A DNA stretch of 64,000 nt, taken from the NCBI GenBank assembly GCA_016800925.1, contig JABCPU010000007.1:1-64000 (forward strand), in the 5' to 3' direction. Under the pieces are notes generated by a model, which saw nothing but the letters and a program-made list of their open reading frames with translations, ran no database searches and was not told where the DNA came from. Position 1 is the stretch's first letter. Each line of letters opens with the position of its first letter. Shown here one piece after another: positions 46,401-56,090 of the stretch. The position numbers and the translations under genes are program-made. The stretch is from Suillus spraguei (lineage: Eukaryota; Basidiomycota; Agaricomycetes; Boletales; Suillaceae).

Positions 46401-47538
46401 AGTTGTTCGAGTCGGGAAGTTCCATCTCATGTAAGGGGTGTATCCATGGATACTTCCTCAATGATTTTCATGCTCACTCCATCGGTGTCATATTCCACAA
46501 GGAACTCTCCATCTCCAAGCTCGTAGGAGGAAATTTCGCGTACTTCTGGCGCATACCAGACGTCTTGCATTGTGTTGAATTGGTCATCATCCTCTGTTGG
46601 ATCAATGAGGGCACGGGTTCTTCAGCAATGTCTTCAGACATTGGTTCTTCTTCATCGGGGATTTCTTCAATCGAAGCTGAGGGAGTATGTTGAAGGGTTT
46701 TCGGAGGGACGTAGAACTTGGATAGTTTTGGTACATTTGTATTTCATCCAGGAATTTCTTCCTCTGCTTTTCTTTCCCCATACTTTTGTTCTTCTATGGG
46801 CTGTTGCTCAACAGGTTCTGGTCCAGTCTGGTACTCGGGCTTGGATTCATTCTTGCGCTTTTCTGTGCGAGAAATCAGTGATACTGCTCATGGCAGTTGT
46901 ACATGGGGAGTGAGGTCTTTAGTACACAGCATTTGTACTTCCGGTTCGGGATTTTTAGGAATAGGAGGGATGCTGAGGGTTCTTGGAAGTTGTGAATGTT
47001 GCCATTTCTTGGGATGGCAGTGGAAGGCTGAGGGCAACCTGTTCTTCTTCCGATCAGTATCTACGTCGATCTCAATTTTGTCTGATTTCGTCGTTCAAGT
47101 GAGGACGAGTGTTTCAGCGGCCCAATCTATATTTGGGTTCATTGCACATAACCACAGAATTCCCAAAAGGATTTAATCTCTTCTTCCTAGTTTAGTGATG
47201 TTGAATTTTCCATACATGGTTTGTTCGTCGATTTTAACTACTAGGAGACAGTAATGCATGATTGGTCCTCCTTTGATAAGAGTTCCATCCGCTGTAGTAA
47301 CTCGAAATGGTGTTTTGAGTTTTTGCTGTGTGATTTTGTGGAGTTTCACAAATTCTTCAGAAATAAATGTTCCTGCTGCGCCTGAGTTGATGACGGCAGT
47401 AGTGTCGACGGATTTTAAGCGAGTACGCAAGTGAAGGGTAATAGGGACACGAAGTTCCTTTCTTTCACCTACAGCACGTACAAGCCTTAGTAATACATTG
47501 GGAGAAACATATGTCAAATCTTTGTTTCTCCAATTCAA
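43417..47538 (-). pseudogene. Pol of E3; longest uninterrupted RT of the window
   Basis: Protease (47538-47173) reads VINSGAAGTFIS, so the catalytic Asp is Asn. RT plus the connection is one frame of 334 codons (46297-45293) with IYMDDILIF and full flanking motifs, ended by TGA where CGA fits. RNase H is cut by a short deletion near 45030. Integrase (45122-44049) has CALCQQMK, ISDRGPQFLS and YHPQTDGQTERLNQE. The chromodomain (43420-43600) is present but frameshifted. Non-autonomous as it stands. Confidence 0.9.
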
Positions 47539-48151
47539 AAATCCTCTATAATCCGCCTCACGGTTTCTTCCTCTTCTTCATCCTTGACTTCGGCTTGTTG
47601 GAGTGGTGTTTTCTTCTTTCTTTCAGGACAGTTGTGAATACGATGTCCGGTCTTCTTACATCCGAAGCATTGTCCCTTCTTCATGCATTCGGATCTCTCC
47701 ACGTCGGAGATCCAATCTACAACCATTGCGTTGGAATCACGATTAGGTATGTAACGCGCGTTTCCATAGTTTTCCTTCTTCTGCTGTGGAGCATGACGTG
47801 CTCGTAATGCTTGAAGATGGTGGTGGGAGTTGTCGATGGAAACACATTGCAGTACAATTTCACGGAATACTTCTGAGACATCTCCTGGTGCAAAAAGTTT
47901 GGTAAGGATGCCCAGATTGAGGCCATCTTGAAAGAATTGAATCTTGGTTGCATCATCGGTGATGTGGGCCTTAGCTGCAAGTGCCTCAAAGTCGGCGATG
48001 TAGGTATGGAGATCACCATTTCCTTGTTTGAGGTCCCTGAGTTTTGTTAGTGCGGTTCCTTTGGTATCCACTGGTTCGAAGGCGTCTTTGAAACTTTTCA
48101 TAAAATCCTGCAACATCCTGTGACCAACTTTTTGTCCAGAGGTATCAGTTG
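47535..48151 (-). pseudogene. Gag of E3, N-terminus deleted
   Basis: About 200 C-terminal residues equal to the matching part of E1 and E2 Gag (DFMKSFKDAFEPVD, CFGCKKTGHRIHNC), ending at TGA in GATTTTTGA with pol in the -1 frame. The frame enters from the deletion point at about 48151, so no native start remains. Confidence 0.88.
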
Positions 48152-48439
48152 ACTTAGACTTAGAGACAATTCAAGACGGCTTAGGTTGGAGACCTAAGCG
48201 AAGGATGTTCCAGGTAAAACCCAGTAAGATTAAAGTGAAGTATACAAGCATAATACAATGTGCTTTAATAGGCAAATATGTGCGCACGGACCAAGAGAGA
48301 CGTGAGAATGTAAGTGTGTATCCAAAGAAGGAAGGCAACTATAGTACAGATGCATTGAGCATATGAGTCAGAGTCACGTTATGTAATATACAAAGTAAAG
48401 GAGATGAGAAAATGAATAGGGGCACGTACGACTGTAACA
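48152..48439 (-). repeat. Outer piece of the E2 5' LTR
   Basis: 288 bp corresponding to the last 288 bp or so of LTR-1 as read on the plus strand, ending CTGTAACA next to GTCAA. It matches the 25073-25546 LTR subfamily (CAAGCATAATACAATGTGC). Confidence 0.88.
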
Positions 48440-48691
48440 GTCAACAATGGGGTCAACAACAGGGTCAATGATGTCATCCGGTAAGTGATCTTCGGTGTTG
48501 TACAAAGAGTTGGGGGGAGGATTGACAAGCTTGCCATCGACGTCAGAGGGAGGGGGGACATCGTCAACAATCATTGAAGGGTCAATGTGATCGTTAGTAT
48601 CAGGAGGGGGGTTTTCTTTGCCTTTACAGTTTGCTTGAGTGAGGGACTTGAGATCTCCTGCGTGATCCATACCGGGAGCAGATGAGAACAT
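48440..48691 (-). pseudogene. N-terminal part of the coiled-coil gene split by E2
   Basis: ATG 48691 (MFSSAPGMDHAGDLKSLTQ), then an acidic, Pro-rich segment ending DDIIDPVVDPIVD at the E2 boundary. It continues in frame at 25072 with more of the same DPVVD-type repeat. An upstream minus-strand frame (48830-48624, QNPDKLYLGMTFGEFPGG) may be an additional exon. Confidence 0.55.
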
Positions 48692-48699
48692 TACATTTT

Positions 48700-49922
48700 T
48701 GTGGCATATGCAGGATTATCCCTCCTGGGAACTCACCGAATGTCATTCCGAGGTATAACTTATCAGGATTTTGAAACAATAATTTGATTGGAACAATAGC
48801 GGACTGTTGAAGCATGTCAGGACCGTCCACTCAGCTAATGTGTAATTTTACATGACGCAGGCTTTTTGAATTGTCTTGAGAGCATATATCCATTGTGTAT
48901 CCTTTTTACACACTTACATCACTTTACTGAACCTCCTTTTTCTAATCACTTCCATAAATATATCGATAGTTAAAGACTCATTCCTTATTGGTCTGCGGTC
49001 GATTTTGAAGTGAAACGAGTCAGTGCCAGCAGTGGTAATGAACCATTGGTATGAAGCGTGCTGAATGCACAGTGCAGCATTCAGGGGACTCAAATAAGTG
49101 AACCTACATGTCTGTTAAGTACATGAATAAGAACTGTACTGCAGTACAGTCTGAAAACATGATAAAACTGATATTGTCAATGTGCAAAACATGTCACCAG
49201 TGACATAGACGATCAAAGATGCCTGAGTCATCATGCATGAACCACACACAAGTCTGACCAGTATGACCACACAGGTTTAGCTAGATTTCCGCCTATGATG
49301 ACATCTACCAGAATGTTTTCGCTGTAGAATTGGAGGACAACATATTACCACATTTGGCCATTGCCAGTTGACACTCATGCAGGTGGGTTTGTCGAACACT
49401 TTTTGGACAGCCCTCTGGGACATGTGGGCCAGGTGCTGAGGAGAGACCACGTCCTGTCTATAACATTAGAGTGTATTCAAAATAGTACTGTTCAAAGGTC
49501 AAACAGTGGCATTACCAGAGAAGATAAGAATCATGAGCATACCAGAACAAAGGCAAGCTTGCTGGTCAAGAGCACCAGAAGGCTTTGGAGTTGTGGGCCA
49601 GGACAGTATCAGGGTAGTGGATTGTGAGATGACACCATTTTCTTTGGGGTCATTAGACTCTGCGTCACAGCAAGGACATGAGATCTCATGGATATGGTGT
49701 CGGGTCATCCATGGTAAGTACAGAGACCCTGTAAAAATCGACAAGAATATTAGTTACTTAGTTACTTAGTGATGGTTCTCAAAGTTAACTTTGTATAGAA
49801 ATTTCAAACATTGAGCATTTTGGAATTTGCTGGTTAATTGAGGCTCCGATGCTGACACATCAACCTTATACTCAGACCGTCATCATCTACTGCAGTCTGC
49901 AACCTCACCTATCAATATAACT
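48700..49922. other. Region without a recognised gene
   Basis: Contains short open frames on both strands. The best is minus 49744-49499, with the Cys pattern HHIHEISCPCCDAESND, but no splice structure or family could be supported. No repeats of the named families were seen. It may be the body of the DNA transposon that holds the neighbouring Harbinger and coiled-coil genes. Confidence 0.4.
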
Positions 49923-50800
49923 ATGCCTTGGGAATCAGATTGTTTGAGGCTCCTTCGCAGCCTCAAACAAACTAGAGATGACCTTACCATCATGCGATAC
50001 ATGGAATTAATCAAGTTTATGGTGGATGAGCTCTTAGTAGATGATGATGATGAGGACTCGTCAGAACTCAATGACACTTCCAGTGGCCATAGTTCTGATA
50101 TCAGCATATGGACTGTGTTGCCAACATGGCCTGAGTCTCTGGTATCCCTATCCCCTGCATCATTAATCACATCTGCCTCCTCTCTGATATTGCTCTCAAC
50201 AGTGTACTCAGACCTCATATTCATATTGTATGACATCCCAGACATGTCTGCATGAGTCTTTACCCAGTTTGTTGATGTGATTGGAGCACTGCATGATGAA
50301 GTGGAGAAACATCGAGTACTTGATGTCTGTCCATGTCTGAGTTGTGCACCTCAGCTACACTTGCTGGAGGAGTGGGCTCTGTTCTTGGCTGATAAGTTTT
50401 GCCACAAGCTTTGTGTTGACACAGATATATTTGATGAACTCACAAAGTTAATTCAAGATCATCCTGTATTCCATAGCCACTCAAATAATCCCCAACTACC
50501 AGTCACAGTCCAGCTCGCTATCTTTCTAAATGGTGTTGGCCATTATGGCAATGCTGCAACCACTGAAGACATATCTGACTGGGCCAGAGTGTCTGTAGGG
50601 ACTGTCTATAACTGTTACAAATGTGTGATGATTGTAATTTTGCAACTTCATGACTGAGCCACCCATTTCAATCCACTTGACCATGAGGATCAAATTGAAC
50701 GAGAGCACACAAAAACTTATGTAGACAGCAAAATGTGTCATGAATGGCATGGAGGTTTTCTCTGTGTAGATGGGACTCTGTCCCCCTTACATGAGAAACC
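49923..50800 (+). pseudogene. PIF/Harbinger-type transposase, copy 2, 5' half
   Basis: Reads MPWESDCLRLLRSLKQ, an acidic low-complexity part, then after a TGA near 50256 DVIGALHDEVEKHRVLD, FDELTKLIQDHPVFHSHSN, QLPVTVQLAIFLNGVGHYGN, SVGTVYNCYKCVM and, after another TGA near 50656, CHEWHGGFLCVDGTLSPLHEKP (first catalytic Asp). It stops abruptly at 50800, where an LTR-like TGTGACAAG begins. Same family as copy 1 at 20479-24104. Confidence 0.8.
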
Positions 50801-51318
50801 TGTGACAAGATTATAGCCAGAGTTTTGGGGGAAAGAATCCGGAGGACTTTCAGATGAGTTTCTGACAAAGTTTCCGAAAGGAATCCAAAGGATTTCCGGA
50901 GGAGGTTTCTGAGATGTTTTCCAGAGGTATTCCGGAAATAGGGGTTCCAGAAGAGCAGACTAAGATAGGAACAGGAAAGGAATGGAAATCCAGTTTATAG
51001 GAGTAGAGTAACTTCAGTACAGAATAGATATCTTATTTCGACCCTTTTAACTTGTAGTTTACATGTTGTTCTTATACTAAATATGTATGGAGTATCTCCG
51101 TCATCATCTCCAATGATATGATGGAGTCTGGAGTAAGTAGCTGTACACTATGCTATCATTGCTATGGATGAGTGTTAGTCTACTTCACTACTTGACAGGT
51201 AGTCCAGTGATTAAGAGGAGTAACCTAATCCGGATGACTGGTCACATGACTGGAAATACTTTCGGATATCACTTCCAGATATTTCTATCTTCATCCAGGT
51301 AGGGGCTATCAGATGCAG
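50801..51318. repeat. Possible LTR fragment of a fifth family
   Basis: Starts TGTGACAAGATT exactly where the transposase frame ends and is cut on the right by an LTR-4 start at 51319. It is rich in GGAGGA/TTTCCGGA words at its left end. There is no second copy in the window, so the assignment is tentative. Confidence 0.35.
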
Positions 51319-51628
51319 TGTAACGAACATATTGGCGCTGGGCTTAAAACCCCATCTTTTGACACTTGTCTCACGTCTATAGGAGTTACCACTTGTCCAT
51401 GGCCGTCTTGCTCCTTTAGCATTACCAGCGGCATCCCACGCTTACCGCACACCATACCGACTACCACACCATGTTCCACATACTGATGCCCTCCCATGTC
51501 CTTGCTGCATCCGCATAGCTCCATTTGGTGCATTGTTTGTTTGATGTTCATTATCACTGATTCCACGGCAACTCTTATTACATGTTGCCTCATGCTGCAG
51601 CGCCTTGCGCTATGTTTACATACGGCGG
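51319..51628 (+). repeat. 5' fragment (310 bp) of LTR-4, long subtype
   Basis: Starts TGTAACGAACATATTGG and breaks at TACGGCGG, where the short-subtype LTR begins. The same 310-bp piece in reverse is 61862-62171, and it is continuous with downstream sequence at 60898 and 62222. Confidence 0.75.
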
Positions 51629-52535
51629 TGTGATGAACAAACTCACACTGAGCTTGAAACGGCACATTTTTATATAGGTGTCAACCAGTAATCATTATCC
51701 TTACCCTTCAGCTTCACCGTCCTACTTTACGATGCATTTACCCCTATCTAATGGTATCGTTCTGCACTCTGGAAGCCTCATTGCAGCTTAACGGCTGTAC
51801 TATGGCAACTTTCCCGTGAAGCGGTGATCTTTGGCAATCTCCGTGAACCCATTAGGCATCCTCAAGCAAGATTCACCATCCGTCCTATGTCCATCCAGTC
51901 TCGCCGGTACATGATGTTTTGTAAACTGTAGTGCAGTCTTATTACATGTCTGCTGCGTGTTTATCCTACCCCTTCCGCTTCCGTAGCTATTCCTTAGTAT
52001 AAAATTCCTAGGTACCCATACTCTTTCCTTACTTCCCTCCTATAGTACACATGGTACTTAGGAATAGTCACCACTAGTGTCACTATGAAATAAAGTCCTT
52101 TGCTGAAGTCACTGTCTCTAAGAATTGCCTTACTGCTGCATGCACTACTGCTCTTTACTGCTTTCCCGCGCTTCACCGCTAGCACTACCACTTTCTCACG
52201 CTTCACCGCTACACTACCGCTTGTTTTACTGCAGAAGTTCCCATGCTTACCGCAGTTTTACTGTTCACGCTACCGCTTGCCTACCGCATTCCCACGCTTA
52301 CCGCTAGTTTTACCGCAAGTTTCCCACAGACCGGAGGTCACCACTAGCATCTCGCTACCTCCGACAGCATTCTCGCACCACAGGTTAGGCAATATCAAAC
52401 TATACTAACTTAGCATTCCCTTTAGGGTCGAACATTCTTGCCTTCGCAAGTGAAGCAGACTAGGTAGAGCGCAAGACTTGCATACAAGCTTAGGCCATGG
52501 TTTATCTACAGCCCAGGCTAGATTGTATCTTTACA
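51629..52535 (+). repeat. LTR-4, short subtype, probably a 5' LTR
   Basis: 907 bp, TGTGATGAAC to GTATCTTTACA, with TATAAAA near 51999. It is followed by AT and then TGGAGCCCACTG, which has the form of a tRNA-type primer site, so it is likely a 5' LTR rather than a solo one. The left flank ends GGCGG. Confidence 0.7.
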
Positions 52536-52537
52536 AT

Positions 52538-52549
52538 TGGAGCCCACTG
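52538..52549 (+). promoter_or_regulatory. Possible tRNA-type primer binding site of the LTR-4 element
   Basis: TGGAGCCCACTG begins 2-3 nt after the LTR end, with the TGG needed to pair with a tRNA CCA end. The match continues after the inserted LTR-1 as CCCACTGCGAGGGGG at 53189. The tRNA is not identified. Confidence 0.4.
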
Positions 52550-53188
52550 TTATGAACTGGGGTGGCATCACCAGCAACAGTGAAAAGACACAGACGGTCT
52601 GCTGGGAAGTTCTACAATGTCCAGAAGAGGACAAGGTGAAAGTACAAGGAACACGTTCTGAGTACTATCAATGGTTTGGCCTCAAAGACTAGTCTAAGAG
52701 GTTTTTTGATGAGAATAGAGACTAAGGCTAAGGAGTGCTTAGACTTAGAGATGATTCAAGACGACTTAGGTTGGAGACCTAAGCAAAGGACGTTCCAGGT
52801 AAAACCCAGTAAGATTAAAGTAAAGAATCTTCTACAAGTACACTGTGCTTATATAGGTACATATGTGTGCACAGACCAGGTAACCATGAGAATATAACTG
52901 CGTATCCTAGTAAGGAAGGCATGTATCATACAAGCATGTTGAGATGCATGAGTCAGAGATAAAGACATAGGTTTAGCATACGCGTATGCTAAACCGGTTA
53001 AGTCCGAGAACGGAGTCATGGGAAGTCATGACATCACATGATATGACATATCAATGAAGTACTAGTTGAATCATATAGTCATGTGATGTCTGATGGAAGT
53101 GGAAGTGTCCGAACAATAAGTTCCATATCACGTGATATACGAGAATAGAAAGGAAAATGAATAGGGGCATGTACATATGACTGTAACA
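52548..53188 (-). mobile_element. Solo LTR-1 variant (641 bp) with a palindrome
   Basis: TGTTATGAAC to CTGTAACA with duplication CCCAC (52543-52547 and 53189-53193). It is about 165 bp longer than other LTR-1 copies because of an extra AT-rich block (about 52955-53145) containing a 26-bp perfect palindrome and several TGACATCA/ATCACGTGAT words. Confidence 0.93.
52970..52995. repeat. 26-bp perfect palindrome
   Basis: Left arm GGTTTAGCATACG (52970-52982), right arm its exact complement (52983-52995), no loop. Found only in the LTR-1 variant 52548-53188. Confidence 0.95.
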
Positions 53189-53321
53189 CCCACTGCGAGG
53201 GGGTCCTTTGGTATAGTTTTGTTCTTGTCTTAATCGCTTACCACATGATCGTCACCACAGTTATTACCGCACCGCTACGCTACTGATAAGTATGTCTGAC
53301 AGATTTTGCATGCCACTGCGC
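53189..53321 (+). other. Leader segment of the LTR-4 element
   Basis: 133 bp between the solo LTR-1 and the next LTR-4 copy, probably the start of the internal region. No gene is seen. Confidence 0.4.
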
Positions 53322-54214
53322 TGTAGCGAACAAAGTCACGCTGACCATGAAAGTGCTGTTTTACACAAGTGTCTCGTTACTGTCTACAGCAGCTACTGAG
53401 AAAACCCCTATAGTGAGCATTACCCCTTTTCGCTTCGCTGGTACCATTTTCGCTCCGTGGATCCTTGCCCCTTACTGAATCTCGCTACCGATGTCCTCCT
53501 GTCCATTCCATTTCCGTCTAAGATCCATTGGTGCGTAGCATATTTGTTTCCGCCATTACTAAAGCTACGGCAAGACTTACCTTACCTTCCGTGATGCCGC
53601 TTGCTCGCTGCGTGCCTCTTAGCTAAATATCTCTATCTCGCTACCATTCTCGCTATGTATTCCGGCCGTTCACGGTACATGTTAAAAAGGACTCTTCGCA
53701 CATTCCGGTACTTTTACTTTTCCCTCTATGGTACACATGGTACTTAGGAATTGTCACCACTACTGTCTCTAATGGAATAAAGTCTTTCGCTGAAGTCACT
53801 GTCTCTTAAGAATTGTTTTACTGCTGCATGCACCACCACTTTCCCGTGCTTTGCTGCTTGCGCTATGCTTTCCTGTGCTTCATCACTATGCTTCACCGCT
53901 TGTTTTACCGCCAGTTTCCCACGCCTTACCGCAGTTTTACCACTTTCGCTACCGCTTGTCTACCGCTTTCCCACGCTTACCGCTAGTATTACCGCTAGTT
54001 TCCCACAGACCAGAGGTCACCGCTAGCATCTTGCTACCTCCGACCGCAGTCTTGCACCACAGGTTGGGCATTATTAGACTATACTAACTTAGCATTCCCT
54101 TTAGGGTCGAATGTTCTTGCCTTCACAAGTGAAGCAGACTAGGTAGAGCGCAAGACTCGCATACTAGTTTAGGCCATGGTTTATCTACAGCCCAGGCTAG
54201 ATTGTATCTTTACA
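53322..54214 (+). repeat. LTR-4, short subtype, second copy
   Basis: 893 bp, TGTAGCGAAC to GTATCTTTACA, colinear with 51629-52535. The flanks (TGCGC and GCACC) do not form a clean target duplication. Open frames here are spurious. Confidence 0.75.
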
Positions 54215-54221
54215 GCACCAC

Positions 54222-55106
54222 ATGGCAGCGGCACCATACTTCGACAGCAACCCAAGAGAATTGCTAATGTTCCTCGCTACTGTAGATAGGCTGGCAGACT
54301 TAGCTGGCATCGCTGATAAAGCACGCATCAAGGCGGCTATACACTATGCAGACCCCAACGAAGCAGAAGTATGGGAATGTCTTGACGAATACAATGGTAA
54401 CAGCTTTGTAGACTTCACTAATGCTATTTTGCACTTGTATCCAGAATGTGGTCCCATTACATTCAACTGCACAGTTACCACTGAAGCAGTCGCTCCACTG
54501 GTAGACCCCTATCAGGGAAACACTATTGAGCACTCTGATGCTGACATACTGCAACAAGTTACGGCATTGGAAATCACTACCGCTGAGCAAGTATCGCTAC
54601 CGCTCGAAGATACCGCACCACCGATGGTTCAGCAATCATTAACAGCACCAAGTACAGACAGCACTACGCCACCTATGGCACTACTGCACGAGGATATGGC
54701 ACCCTTGCCAGTCCAAGCGCTTGACAAAAGTTTGTCCCTGAATGAACCACACTACACTGACAACACTACATTTTGCACCGTTTATATAGACAGCAATGCA
54801 TACCGCTCGCTAGAAGAAACAGACGAAACGGCAATTGACTTGGTTAGCACTGATATTTTACTGACAGAACTCTTGATGGTCACGGAGCATACACGCTCTC
54901 AAGACGAAGTACCGCAGACCGCTAGCGCTGATAGCGAAGACATTATGGAAGTATCACTGGAAAGGTATAGTATAGTAGAAGCGCCAATGCATACCGCAGA
55001 AGCAACATTTACCGCTCAAACTGTTACCGCACATTGTCTTGATAACCAAGGGTCTTATATAAAAGCGTGTAAGGAATGTAATGACACCACAATTACACTG
55101 GGATAA
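54222..55106 (+). CDS. Gag-like protein of the LTR-4 element
   Basis: 294 residues from ATG 54222, 8 nt after the LTR end. The N-terminal part resembles basidiomycete retrotransposon Gag: PYFDSNPRELLMFLATVDRL, KAAIHYADPNEAEVWECL, DFTNAILHLYPEC. From about residue 85 it becomes Thr/Ala/Glu-rich and looks less conserved. It has no CCHC knuckle, and ends CKECNDTTITLG before pol-like sequence would be expected. No pol follows, so the element is truncated. Codon use is AC-rich (ACCGCT, ACTAC) like the flanking LTR-4. Confidence 0.65.
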   Translation: MAAAPYFDSNPRELLMFLATVDRLADLAGIADKARIKAAIHYADPNEAEVWECLDEYNGNSFVDFTNAILHLYPECGPITFNCTVTTEAVAPLVDPYQGNTIEHSDADILQQVTALEITTAEQVSLPLEDTAPPMVQQSLTAPSTDSTTPPMALLHEDMAPLPVQALDKSLSLNEPHYTDNTTFCTVYIDSNAYRSLEETDETAIDLVSTDILLTELLMVTEHTRSQDEVPQTASADSEDIMEVSLERYSIVEAPMHTAEATFTAQTVTAHCLDNQGSYIKACKECNDTTITLG

Positions 55107-55129
55107 GACTTCTTGCCAGTCCTCGATTA

Positions 55130-56090
55130 ACACGGTCTACGACTTTTCTAGTTTTCATGGTAGATAACGTGTGAGTTCTTGGGAGGCCCACTAAACCAAT
55201 CTAGTGATTAACTTAGCTGGAGCTATTTTCAGAAATCTGCTCTTGGAAAACTGAGCCTAGGGTAGCCTGTCTAGGCTGGGAACTGGGTGTACGTGGATAG
55301 ATTTGTCTAGGAAAGATCCTTCTAGACAATAAACTGGGTGTAAAATAGATTGGCCTAGGAATGAACCTTCTAGGCAGTAGACTTGGGAACTTGGGTAGAT
55401 TTGTCTAGGAATGAACCTTCTAGACAATAGACTTGGGCACTTGAATAGATTGGCCTAGGAATGATCCTTCTAGGCACTAGACTTGGGAACTTGGGTAGAG
55501 TTGTCTAGGAATGAACCTTCTAGACAATGAACTGGGATAGTATTCTCAAAGATATGAGAATAGAATACATGGACCAGATAGTGGCTGGTCAAAGATATGA
55601 ACTGGAGAGACGTGGTCTCTAATATAACTGACTATTTTCCTAGGTATATCGTATACCTAGCTTTGAAAATAGTATAACAATGTTCTCAAGGGAATTTGTT
55701 ACCCTGCACTTGGTTTAACAATGCTTCAAAGTGACTAACTTTGCAAGCCTTGAGAAATATTTACTCCTGAGATATAGTGACAAGTGGGAGATCCTATTTT
55801 TGGGGAGAGAATGGGCTCTCCTTTGATACATGTAGCGTGGGAAAATAGTTATGTAAGCTAATATAGAGAGAACCAATCAAAATATTCATCCAAACTCAAA
55901 AGAATAGGAATAAAAGGAAAAGGTGGAGCCATGACATCATATATGACATCATAGTGGAGCAGAACATTCTATAACATTCTATTCTGTGGAGCAGAATGTT
56001 CTACAAGTGAAACGGAACTGTCCAGAATGAAGTGACATCAGTATGATATCATTATGACATCATCATGATATCATACCCTGTGGGTACAAT
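55130..56090. repeat. Run of consecutive inverted repeats
   Basis: At least 14 stems in 960 bp. Examples: ACACG and TCTAC nested (55130-55172); CACTA (55189-55206); six 50-bp units (separate entry); TATTCTCA (55541-55562); GACCAG (55572-55590); AGAGAC (55606-55620); CTATTTTC plus CTAGGTATA (55632-55672); TTCTCAAGG with CCTTGAGAA (55683-55756); GGAGAG (55804-55821); AGAACATTCT (55961-56002); GTATGATATCAT (56041-56076). There is no coding frame, and short stems alone could be chance. Confidence 0.75.
55255..55525. repeat. Six 50-bp tandem hairpin units with alternating, compensated stems
   Basis: Left arms start at 55255, 55305, 55353, 55403, 55453 and 55503. The stems are GCCTAG/CTAGGC, GTCTAG/CTAGAC, then the same two alternating. 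The loop is 10-11 nt (mostly GAATGAACCTT). Each C-to-T change in the left arm is matched by G-to-A in the right arm, so pairing is kept in all six. Confidence 0.92.

Larger units (their letters stand above)
41385..48151 (-). mobile_element. E3: LTR-1 chromovirus truncated at its 5' end
   Basis: It keeps a 3' LTR (41385-41859), third ORF, pol and the last two-thirds of gag. The 5' LTR, leader and gag start are missing. At about 48151 the gag sequence runs straight into the middle of the E2 5' LTR, so one deletion removed the right end of E3 and the first 190 bp or so of the E2 LTR. Confidence 0.88.
25073..48439 (-). mobile_element. E2: outer LTR-1 chromovirus of the nest
   Basis: Bounded by the duplication GTCAA (25068-25072 and 48440-48444). 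Own parts: 3' LTR 25073-25546, third ORF in pieces 25580-36240, pol 36296-40395, gag 40392-41228, and 5' LTR in two pieces (41364-41384 and 48152-48439). Insertions: solo LTR-3 (25661-27197), E1 (27728-35368) and E3 (41385-48151). Its LTRs differ at roughly a dozen of 288 comparable positions, so it is older than E1. Confidence 0.9.
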
